Of a stretch of DNA of 64,000 nt, positions 54,350 through 61,829 are shown one piece after another. Position 1 is the stretch's first letter, and every line of letters begins with the position of its first letter. Both the position numbers and the translations under genes were made by a program. The stretch is from Gelidibacter sediminis (GTDB lineage: Bacteria; Bacteroidota; Bacteroidia; Flavobacteriales; Flavobacteriaceae), in contig NZ_SOBW01000008.1 of the NCBI RefSeq assembly GCF_004364975.1, positions 554,225 through 618,224 on the forward strand, read 5' to 3'. Below the pieces are notes generated by a model. The model was not told where the DNA came from, made no database searches, and was given only the letters and a program-made list of their open reading frames with translations.

Positions 54350-56257
54350 ATGAGTAAAATAATTGGAATCGATTTAGGTACAACCAACTCTTGCGTTTCG
54401 GTAATGGAAGGTAACGAGCCAGTTGTAATTCCTAATGCAGAAGGTAAAAGAACCACACCATCTGTCATTGCTTTCGTAGAAGGCGGTGAAATTAAAGTTG
54501 GTGACCCAGCAAAGCGTCAGGCAGTTACAAACCCAACAAAAACTGTATCTTCCATTAAGCGTTTTATGGGTAATAAATATTCTGAATCTAAAAAGGAAGC
54601 AGAACGTGTACCATATAAAGTAGTTAAAGGCGACAATGATACTCCTAGAGTGGATATTGATGGCCGTTTATATACACCACAAGAATTATCAGCAATGATC
54701 CTTCAAAAAATGAAGAAAACTGCTGAAGATTATTTGGGTCAAAATGTAACTGAGGCGGTTATTACCGTACCAGCTTATTTTAATGATTCACAACGTCAAG
54801 CGACTAAAGAGGCTGGTGAAATTGCAGGTTTAAAAGTTCGTCGTATCATTAACGAACCTACTGCAGCAGCTTTAGCTTATGGGTTGGATAAAAAAGGAAA
54901 AGATCAAAAAATTGTTGTTTTTGACTTTGGGGGTGGAACGCATGATGTTTCTATCCTTGAGTTAGGAGATGGTGTTTTTGAAGTACTATCTACAGAAGGC
55001 GATACGCACTTAGGTGGTGATGATGTTGATGAGAAAATCATCGATTGGTTAGCTGACGAATTTAAAAAAGAAGAAGATATTGACTTGCGTAAAGACCCTA
55101 TGGCGCTTCAACGTTTAAAAGAAGCATCAGAGAAAGCAAAAATTGAATTGTCATCTTCAGGACAAACTGAAATCAACTTGCCATACGTTACAGCTACAGC
55201 AAGCGGCCCAAAACACTTGGTAAGAACGTTGACTAAAGCGAAGTTTGAGCAGTTAATTGATGATTTAGTAAAGCGTACCATCGAGCCTTGTAAGAATGCA
55301 ATGAAAGCTGCCGGTCTTTCTAAAGATGATATTGACGAGGTTATTTTGGTTGGTGGTTCTACTCGTATCCCAGCTGTACAAGAAGCCGTTGAGAATTTCT
55401 TTGGTAAAAAACCAAGTAAAGGTGTAAATCCTGATGAAGTTGTTGCCGTAGGTGCTGCTATTCAAGGTGGTGTATTGACTGGTGATGTTAAAGATGTATT
55501 GCTTCTTGATGTAACACCGTTGTCTTTAGGTATTGAAACTATGGGTAACGTGATGACGAAGTTGATTGAAGCTAACACGACAATTCCAACTAAGAAATCG
55601 CAAATATTCTCGACAGCCGCAGACAATCAGCCTTCAGTGGAAATCCACGTATTACAAGGAGAACGTGCTATGGCAGCCGATAATAAAACAATTGGACGTT
55701 TCCATTTAGATGGTATTCCACCTGCAAAACGCGGAACGCCACAAATTGAAGTAACATTTGATATTGATGCCAATGGTATTATTCACGTTACTGCGGGAGA
55801 TAAAGCTACAGGGAAATCACAAGATATCCGTATTGAGGCGTCTTCTGGATTAACTGAAGAAGAAATCAAACGCATGAGAGCTGATGCCGAAGCAAATGCT
55901 GAAGCCGATAAAAAAGCGAAAGAAAAAGCAGACAAATTAAATGCTGCTGATGCAATGATTTTCCAAACAGAAAGTCAGTTGAAAGAGTTTGGAGATAAAT
56001 TATCTGAGGATAAGAAAAAACCAATCGAAGAAGCGCTTGAAGAATTAAAAACAGCTTTTGAATCTAAAGATATCGCAGTTATTGATCCAGCCCTTGAGAA
56101 AATCAATGAGGCTTGGAAAGTAGCTAGTGAAGAAATGTACAAAGCTCAGGCCGATGCTCAGGGTGGTGCACAACCAGGACCTGACGCAGGAGCTGAAGGA
56201 GGTCAGTCTGACGAAGGCAGTGATGTTGAGGACGTAGACTTTGAAGAAGTGAAGTAA
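54350..56257 (+). CDS. dnaK: Molecular chaperone DnaK (Hsp70)
   Basis: The main ATP-dependent Hsp70 chaperone, 635 residues. The ATPase domain starts [17 protein letters not shown] and contains [36 protein letters not shown] (His where E. coli has Phe) and [12 protein letters not shown]. The linker [14 protein letters not shown] leads into the substrate domain, then a helical lid and an acidic, Gly-rich tail ending EDVDFEEVK. It stands alone without grpE or dnaJ. The promoter region is unusual. Confidence 0.98.
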   Translation: MSKIIGIDLGTTNSCVSVMEGNEPVVIPNAEGKRTTPSVIAFVEGGEIKVGDPAKRQAVTNPTKTVSSIKRFMGNKYSESKKEAERVPYKVVKGDNDTPRVDIDGRLYTPQELSAMILQKMKKTAEDYLGQNVTEAVITVPAYFNDSQRQATKEAGEIAGLKVRRIINEPTAAALAYGLDKKGKDQKIVVFDFGGGTHDVSILELGDGVFEVLSTEGDTHLGGDDVDEKIIDWLADEFKKEEDIDLRKDPMALQRLKEASEKAKIELSSSGQTEINLPYVTATASGPKHLVRTLTKAKFEQLIDDLVKRTIEPCKNAMKAAGLSKDDIDEVILVGGSTRIPAVQEAVENFFGKKPSKGVNPDEVVAVGAAIQGGVLTGDVKDVLLLDVTPLSLGIETMGNVMTKLIEANTTIPTKKSQIFSTAADNQPSVEIHVLQGERAMAADNKTIGRFHLDGIPPAKRGTPQIEVTFDIDANGIIHVTAGDKATGKSQDIRIEASSGLTEEEIKRMRADAEANAEADKKAKEKADKLNAADAMIFQTESQLKEFGDKLSEDKKKPIEEALEELKTAFESKDIAVIDPALEKINEAWKVASEEMYKAQADAQGGAQPGPDAGAEGGQSDEGSDVEDVDFEEVK

Positions 56258-56333
56258 GATAAACTTAGATTTTGGAAACAAAATTTTAGTAAGTCTTAGC
56301 CCATTTTTTTGGGATTACTAAACTTATTATAAT

Positions 56334-56368
56334 AAAAAAACGCAATCCTAATCAGATTGCGTTTTTTT
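56334..56368. terminator. Bidirectional terminator after dnaK
   Basis: AAAAAAACGCAATC pairs perfectly with GATTGCGTTTTTTT around a 7-base loop. The T-runs on both strands suit dnaK and the converging PepSY-like gene. A weaker inverted repeat with CCCA/TGGG lies at about 56287-56324. Confidence 0.9.
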
Positions 56369-56392
56369 ATATGTTTCAGATTGTGCGTAGAC

Positions 56393-56941
56393 TCAATTTC
56401 TTGAGCTTAAAACATCTCCATCACAATTCACTTTTAAATTTAATTTTTTATCATCTTTTACAATTTGAAGATGGTAGACTCTTTCAACGTCTTTATTATT
56501 GGCATATTTTACTTTAAACACAGTTGAGTTTAGTCGCCATCCTGGATATTCACTTAAGAGTGATAATCGCACTTTTTCAGATAATTGAATGTTTTCAAAC
56601 TTCTCAACCGACTTTACAAGTTCGCCTTCATTATCATAAATGGCCATGATTTTACCTAAATGATTTTTAAATATGAATAGATAGGATTCATATTTGCCGT
56701 ATAAATCGGATGATGAGATATCATAACTAGCAGCGGCAGTTTCCAAATTGATGACTCCTTTAGCCGCATACGGGTCATGTACAGCATTGTAGTACGTAAC
56801 ATTTTTTATTGGTGATAGAATAATTTCATCTAAATTAACATAAGAAATTGAGGTTTCAGGTCGCTGAGCATTTACGATGTTGCAAAAGCCTAGTAATACA
56901 AGACTTAATAACATGGATTTGATTTTTTGTGTTGTTTTCAT
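56393..56941 (-). CDS. Secreted PepSY-like protein, paralogue A
   Basis: A 182-residue exported protein: the signal peptide runs from MLLSLVLLGFCNIVNAQ (residues 10-26). The C-terminal half, with KFENIQLSEKVRLSLLSEYP, GWRLNSTVFKVKYANNK and KKLNLKVNCDGDVLS, resembles the PepSY-like domains of small Bacteroidetes periplasmic proteins; that match is moderate. It shares about a third of its residues with the protein at 57363-57896, so the two are tandem paralogues. Function unknown. Confidence 0.78.
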   Translation of the reverse strand: MKTTQKIKSMLLSLVLLGFCNIVNAQRPETSISYVNLDEIILSPIKNVTYYNAVHDPYAAKGVINLETAAASYDISSSDLYGKYESYLFIFKNHLGKIMAIYDNEGELVKSVEKFENIQLSEKVRLSLLSEYPGWRLNSTVFKVKYANNKDVERVYHLQIVKDDKKLNLKVNCDGDVLSSRN

Positions 56942-57002
56942 GATTTCTAGCAGTTTAAGTTATAAATTGAATAGTAACATTTAATTTGATTTTTAAATTT
57001 CA

Positions 57003-57260
57003 CTTACTATCAATCTTTAAATTCATTTTTTATTGTCATTATCTATTGTACATCTTATATACAATGGATATTCCGGTTCAACCAATCGTGAGCCCGATAT
57101 TTAAGTTTTATTTTATGTCCATTCAGGGTGGCTACTTCTGAGTGTGGTTTATCAAAGGTTCTGGCCATATGATACCTTCAAAGTTCTCAACAGATTAAGT
57201 AAGTTACCTCCAGGATTAAAACACGCTAATACTTTATCCTACTCAGAGTCGAAAAGTATA
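57003..57260 (-). pseudogene. Relic of a third PepSY-like paralogue
   Basis: Minus-strand translation gives two islands of homology to the neighbouring paralogue, with several stops. Around 57003-57058 VYK...KMNLKIDSK matches VYE...KMNLKIDCK, and around 57168-57240 SVENFEGI plus the bases before it match SNEKFEGI. The middle has decayed beyond recognition. Order and strand fit one gene copy lying between the two intact ones. The rest of the 421-base gap (56942-57362) holds the terminator of the next gene. Confidence 0.7.
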
Positions 57261-57303
57261 GTGTTGTAATTAGTGTTTTCTTAAAGCTTGGAGTCGATAT
57301 AGA

Positions 57304-57332
57304 AAACGCAACCTTTACTGAAGGTTGCGTTT
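57304..57332 (-). terminator. Terminator of PepSY-like paralogue B
   Basis: AAACGCAACCTT pairs perfectly with AAGGTTGCGTTT (12 bp, 5-base loop). On the minus strand it is followed by TTTTCTA, so it ends the 57363-57896 gene. Confidence 0.85.
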
Positions 57333-57362
57333 AGTTTGGAGGATACATTATAGCGCTATTTT

Positions 57363-57896
57363 TTAAATGTTTTTAGGATTTAAAATAACCCCTTTACAAT
57401 CAATCTTCAAGTTCATTTTTTTCTTGTCATTTGTCAATTGAACTTCGTACACACGTTTGATATCTTTATTTAAGGTATAATTTACACGGTATTCCGTAGT
57501 ATTAAGCTTCCAATCAGGATATGTGTCTCTTAAAGCAATTCTAACATTTTCAGGTAATCGAATTCCTTCAAATTTCTCATTAGATTTTAACAACTCCCCA
57601 TCCGCATTAAAGTGGGCTAAAATGCTACCGTAGTTACCTTCAAATAACACTTCATATTCATTGTGGTTTTTAGAATACACCTTGGCACTTTTAATATCAT
57701 ATTTGCCAACTTCATATTCTAGGGTTTTGGCCTGAATGGGCGCATTGGGGTCGTTTACTAAATTAAAATAGGTTGCGTTTTTCAGTGATGAGACAATGAT
57801 CTCATTTAAAGCTACTTGCTCCGCCTGGTCAGGCAGGTTTTGTGCGTACGTTAGGGTGGTCAGACCTAAGAATAGACCAATCATTAAAGTTTTCAT
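57363..57896 (-). CDS. Secreted PepSY-like protein, paralogue B
   Basis: A 177-residue exported protein with signal peptide MKTLMIGLFLGLTTLTYAQ. The central VALNEIIVSSLKNATYFNLV and the C-terminal KFEGIRLPENVRIALRDTYPDW and KKMNLKIDCKGVIL blocks are shared with the upstream paralogue. It lacks enzymatic motifs. PepSY-like proteins in the periplasm are often guessed to be inhibitors or stress proteins; I make no claim. Confidence 0.8.
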   Translation of the reverse strand: MKTLMIGLFLGLTTLTYAQNLPDQAEQVALNEIIVSSLKNATYFNLVNDPNAPIQAKTLEYEVGKYDIKSAKVYSKNHNEYEVLFEGNYGSILAHFNADGELLKSNEKFEGIRLPENVRIALRDTYPDWKLNTTEYRVNYTLNKDIKRVYEVQLTNDKKKMNLKIDCKGVILNPKNI

Positions 57897-58204
57897 AATA
57901 TATTTATTTAGAAGCAGGTGGCCAGCTAACGGGAGCTAATCTTTAAGCTACTTGAAGATTAACTTTCATTATTTAACAGTCCAATGCAGAAATATGGGCA
58001 TTATTGTCTAGTAGCAAGTTCACCGCATAGGTGATATCGCTAAGTGATATTAAAAATTTAATAATTGATTCTTACTAGGGAATTTTGCGTACTTGTAAAA
58101 GTGTGGGGGAAGTTTGTTAATGTAAAGGTAAATGATTGTTGCGGAGGTTTTTGCTACTAAAATAGCACAAGGTTAATTTTAACACAATTTTTTGTTTTTA
58201 ATAA
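57897..58204. other. Gap with inverted repeats only
   Basis: No gene is seen in these 308 bases. TAATCTTTAAG/CTTGAAGATTA (57937-57961) can form an 11-bp stem with one wobble pair on the plus strand, about 40 bases upstream of the paralogue B start. ATATCGC-TAA-GTGATAT (about 58032-58048) is a near-palindrome. Their roles are unknown. Confidence 0.5.
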
Positions 58205-58915
58205 TTAAGTAGGTGAATCTCTGTGTTGTGTTTGTGCACGCAACATTTCAACGTCTAAAATTTCAATATGTTTACGGCCCACATCAATTATGCCTTCTTT
58301 TTTTAAACGTTGTATATGTCTATTTATCACCGCTCTGGAGGTACCTATCATTTGTGCCAATTCGTCGTGAGGTAAATTATCAATATGTTCAATCCTCCGG
58401 GTTTCCTTGTTGTAATGTTGCAACAATAAATTGGCTACGCGCGCCGTAATTGTATTTGTGCCAATATCCAGTATTTGGGTTTCAAGCAATTTAAACTGTT
58501 GTATGGTATATTGAAAAAAGGCATTTAAAGTTTTTGGATTGTCTTTTAACCAATCTCTCATAATATCTATCGGAATGACCAACAATTGTAAATCTTCAAG
58601 TATTTCATAACACACATCATGCTGCACGGTGTTGATAAGCGTAAACACATCAAACACGTCATGATTGGAAAGGATAAATAATGTTAAATACTTATCGGAT
58701 TGATTTAAATTGTAGACTTTAATCTTGCCCTTAACAATAAAGTGAAACTTGTAAAGATTGGTTTCTTTGGCAATAGTATGTTCACCCTTTATAAGATCTT
58801 TCAATGTGCAACTGGATACCAATTTTTCTAGAGCTTGTGTGGTAGTAGTTTTAAAAATTGAATTGTGTCTTAACAGGTCAACTAAGTAATTGCAATTATT
58901 TTGGTCTGCGTCCAT
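58205..58915 (-). CDS. Second Crp/Fnr-family regulator
   Basis: A 236-residue regulator. Residues 20-120 form the cyclic-nucleotide-binding fold (LIKGEHTIAKETNLYKFHFIVKGKIKVYNL) in several short blocks, with helices up to 160. The helix-turn-helix is LPHDELAQMIGTSRAVINRHIQRLKKEGII (about 180-210). The Cys residues (Cys8, Cys31) do not form an FNR-like cluster. It is transcribed away from the nitronate monooxygenase gene, 153 bases distant, which it might regulate. Confidence 0.92.
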   Translation of the reverse strand: MDADQNNCNYLVDLLRHNSIFKTTTTQALEKLVSSCTLKDLIKGEHTIAKETNLYKFHFIVKGKIKVYNLNQSDKYLTLFILSNHDVFDVFTLINTVQHDVCYEILEDLQLLVIPIDIMRDWLKDNPKTLNAFFQYTIQQFKLLETQILDIGTNTITARVANLLLQHYNKETRRIEHIDNLPHDELAQMIGTSRAVINRHIQRLKKEGIIDVGRKHIEILDVEMLRAQTQHRDSPT

Positions 58916-59042
58916 TTTAAAGTGTTATGTAAGCAGCCCATAGCGTCAGAGGGTGAAATAATGGTTAAAATTACGTAAATAATTTGAAGTGAGTAGATTA
59001 TGTCAATTGTATTTTAAAGTACTATGCATGCATAATAATTGT

Positions 59043-59050
59043 TATATTTG
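59043..59050 (+). promoter_or_regulatory. TATATTTG -7 element upstream of nitronate monooxygenase
   Basis: An exact TAnnTTTG match 18 bases before the start codon. No good -33 TTTG lies at the usual distance. A leader of about ten bases would result. Confidence 0.4.
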
Positions 59051-59068
59051 TAAAAATTAAATCGCTAT

Positions 59069-60013
59069 ATGTCAAAACTCAACCAACTTCTCAATATTAA
59101 ATATCCTATAATACAGGCCCCAATGTTTTTGGTTTCTAACACTGCAATGGTTATTGAAGCCATGAAAAGTGGTATAGCTGGGTGCATTCCAGCATTAAAT
59201 TATAGGACCTTGCCAGAACTGAAAACCGCAATTAAAGAACTTCAGGAGGCCAAAGTAATTGGAGGCTCTTTTGGTTTTAATTTAATTGTCAATAAATCGA
59301 ATATAAAATATAAAGATCAGTTGCGGGTGTTGTGCCAAGAAGGCTGTGATTTTATAATTACCTCTTTAGGCAGTCCGGAAGAGACCATTAATCAAGCGCA
59401 TAAGGCTGGTATTAAAGTATTTTGTGATGTTACTGATTTAAAGTTCGCTAAGAAGGTAGAAGCTTTGGGCGCTGATGCCATTATAGCCGTTAACAATGAA
59501 GCTGGTGGACATCGTGGTGAAATTTCGCCCAGAGAATTTATTGAACTTTTAAAACAAAACTGCAATATCCCCATCATTTCTGCTGGTGGGGTAGGAACAA
59601 AAGCTGATTTAGATCAGATGCTTGCGTATGGTGCAGATGGGGTGTCTATTGGCAGTCCGTTTATTGCATCTGTAGAAGCAGGGGTCACGGAAGAGTATAA
59701 ACAAGCTTGTGTTGATTATGGAGCCGATGATATTGTCATGACACAGCGTATCTCTGGTACACCCTGTACAGTGATTAATACGCCTTATGTCCAAAAAATT
59801 GGCACTAAAGAATCGTGGTTGGAATCCGTATTGAACAAGAACAAAAAATTGAAAAAATGGGTTAAAATGATCCGATTCTCAATTGGAATGAAGGCCACGG
59901 AAAAGGCTGCTAAAGAGGCCACTTATAAAACCGTATGGGTAGCCGGACCTAGTATTGAATACACTACAGAAATCCTCCCAGTAAAAACCATCATTCAAAA
60001 TTTAACTGTTTAA
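59069..60013 (+). CDS. Nitronate monooxygenase / 2-nitropropane dioxygenase family
   Basis: A 314-residue FMN-dependent TIM-barrel enzyme that oxidises alkyl nitronates. The N-terminal IIQAPMFLVSNTAMVIEAMKSG, the flavin loop NNEAGGHRGEIS and SAGGVGTKADLDQMLAYGADGVSIGSPF are characteristic (each a short block). Similar proteins include FabK-type enoyl reductases, which is the main alternative. It is followed 75 bases later by a DAO-type oxidoreductase. Confidence 0.9.
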   Translation: MSKLNQLLNIKYPIIQAPMFLVSNTAMVIEAMKSGIAGCIPALNYRTLPELKTAIKELQEAKVIGGSFGFNLIVNKSNIKYKDQLRVLCQEGCDFIITSLGSPEETINQAHKAGIKVFCDVTDLKFAKKVEALGADAIIAVNNEAGGHRGEISPREFIELLKQNCNIPIISAGGVGTKADLDQMLAYGADGVSIGSPFIASVEAGVTEEYKQACVDYGADDIVMTQRISGTPCTVINTPYVQKIGTKESWLESVLNKNKKLKKWVKMIRFSIGMKATEKAAKEATYKTVWVAGPSIEYTTEILPVKTIIQNLTV

Positions 60014-60088
60014 AATAGTGTTTGAGTCAATGATTGGCGCATATGGTGGAGTTAAACACACTAACTTTAACATTGTAAATAGTTCAAT

Positions 60089-61294
60089 ATGCGCTTAACA
60101 TCTTCTGAACCTTTTTGGTTGGTAAAAAATGGAATTATCAATTCCTACCCGTCGTTAGATCAAGATCTAAACACCGATATTGTAATTATAGGTGCCGGAA
60201 TTACGGGCAGTTTAATAGCGCACCAATGCATTGCCGATGGATATCAAACGGTCATTATTGACAAACGTGAAGTGTGTCATGGCAGTACATCTGCTACAAC
60301 GTCTATGCTTCAATATGAAATTGATAAACCGTTGTATAAGCTTATTAAGATGATTGGTGAGAAAGGTGCTGTGCTCAGCTATAAAGCCTGCTTTGATTCT
60401 ATAGATCAGTTGCACTCCCTTTCAAAAGCTATAAAATCATCCTGTGGTTTCACAAAAAAGCAATCGCTGTATTTTGCCTCCAGGAAAAAAGATGTGGCTT
60501 GGCTAAAAAAAGAGTTTGAAGCAAGAAAAACACATGGTTTTCCTGTTGAGTGGCTAGATGCGGCAACAATTAAAACTACTTATCATCTTGAAAACTCCTA
60601 TGGTGGCATACTTTCAGATCAAGGTGGGAGTATTGATGCCTTTCAAATGGCTCATGATTTACTCCACTATAATCAGAAAAAGGGACTTCAAATTTATGAT
60701 AAGACAGATGTAGAAAGGATTGTTTATCGCTCCAACGGTGTTATCATTCAAACAGAATATGATAATACCATAACCGCTAAAAAAGTAATCTTCTGCAACG
60801 GTTTTGAAAGCACAGATATCATTCCTGAAAAAATTGTCAATTTGTTATCCACTTATGCCATTGTAGGCGAGCAAAATAGAGAAGACCAATCGCTTATAGC
60901 AAATACTCTTTTTTGGAATACTTCTGATCCGTATAATTATTTGCGCACCACTGATGATCATCGATTACTGATTGGGGGTGAAGATGAAGATTTTGTGAAT
61001 GCTGAAAAAAGAGATGCGTTACTAAAAATTAAGTCATCTAAATTAGAAAAGCTTGTCCATAAAATTTTGCCTAAACATCATTTTAGGGTCGACTTTGGAT
61101 GGGCAGGAACTTTTGGCGAAACAAAAGATGGTTTACCTTATATAGGTAGACATCCAAATTTCAAAAATGCATATTTTGTCTTAGGATTTGGCGGTAATGG
61201 TATTACATTTTCTACCATTGGTATGGCAATGGTGTCTGCTATGCTTAAAGGTAAAAGGCATCAACTTGCACACTATTTTAAATTTGGCCGATAG
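60089..61294 (+). CDS. FAD-dependent oxidoreductase (DAO family)
   Basis: A 401-residue amine or hydroxy-acid oxidase-like flavoprotein. The FAD-binding motif is IVIIGAGITGSLIAHQ (about residue 31), the substrate domain has DQGGSIDAFQMAHDLL, and the C-terminal VDFGWAGTFGETKDGLPYIG and FGGNGITFSTIG complete the fold. No Rieske domain follows, unlike some relatives. The substrate is unknown. Confidence 0.9.
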   Translation: MRLTSSEPFWLVKNGIINSYPSLDQDLNTDIVIIGAGITGSLIAHQCIADGYQTVIIDKREVCHGSTSATTSMLQYEIDKPLYKLIKMIGEKGAVLSYKACFDSIDQLHSLSKAIKSSCGFTKKQSLYFASRKKDVAWLKKEFEARKTHGFPVEWLDAATIKTTYHLENSYGGILSDQGGSIDAFQMAHDLLHYNQKKGLQIYDKTDVERIVYRSNGVIIQTEYDNTITAKKVIFCNGFESTDIIPEKIVNLLSTYAIVGEQNREDQSLIANTLFWNTSDPYNYLRTTDDHRLLIGGEDEDFVNAEKRDALLKIKSSKLEKLVHKILPKHHFRVDFGWAGTFGETKDGLPYIGRHPNFKNAYFVLGFGGNGITFSTIGMAMVSAMLKGKRHQLAHYFKFGR

Positions 61295-61829
61295 TTTTTA
61301 ATGTATAGAGTACTAAATGTTCTATAAAAGCAAAATCCGAGTTGATGTTTAGATCTTGTATCACCCTCTTAAACTCATAAAGAATTCTAAAGTTCTAGCT
61401 CGGGATTATAGTTAAACAATTATTTGTGATTTGTTTTCAAATTTTTCACGTCAAAAGGGTGGCTTTTATTTCCATAAAATTCAATATAAAAATTTCTGAA
61501 TTATATAGGTTTCATCATCGATCAACAGTAAAAACCACATTTCATATTACCAATAATTTAACATATCTGAAGTATGTAATTTGTTAAATTTCAAATATTT
61601 AGTATAAAATATGTTAGAATAATGTTAATTATTTATATATTTGAAGTCTCCATTGAATAATCTTGCATTATTCAGATAGTAGATTAATAGCCTTTTTAAT
61701 TTTGTATTCAAGTAAATGAAGCCCTAGATATTAGGGTGTCATTAGATGAATCGTATGATTTGCCTCCAAATCTATGAGAACTCGACATATTGGTTATGAT
61801 TTAAGGTTATTAATTTAAACTATATCAAC
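61295..61829 (+). promoter_or_regulatory. Promoter and structured leader of the adhesin gene
   Basis: No gene is visible in 535 bases. A -7 element TATATTTG (61636-61643) stands about 190 bases before the adhesin ATG; the -33 region is weak. The predicted leader contains TGAATAAT/ATTATTCA (61654-61674, 8-bp stem, 5-base loop) right after the expected start site, and CCCTA/TAGGG (61722-61736). A long leader with hairpins could affect transcript stability. Confidence 0.5.
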
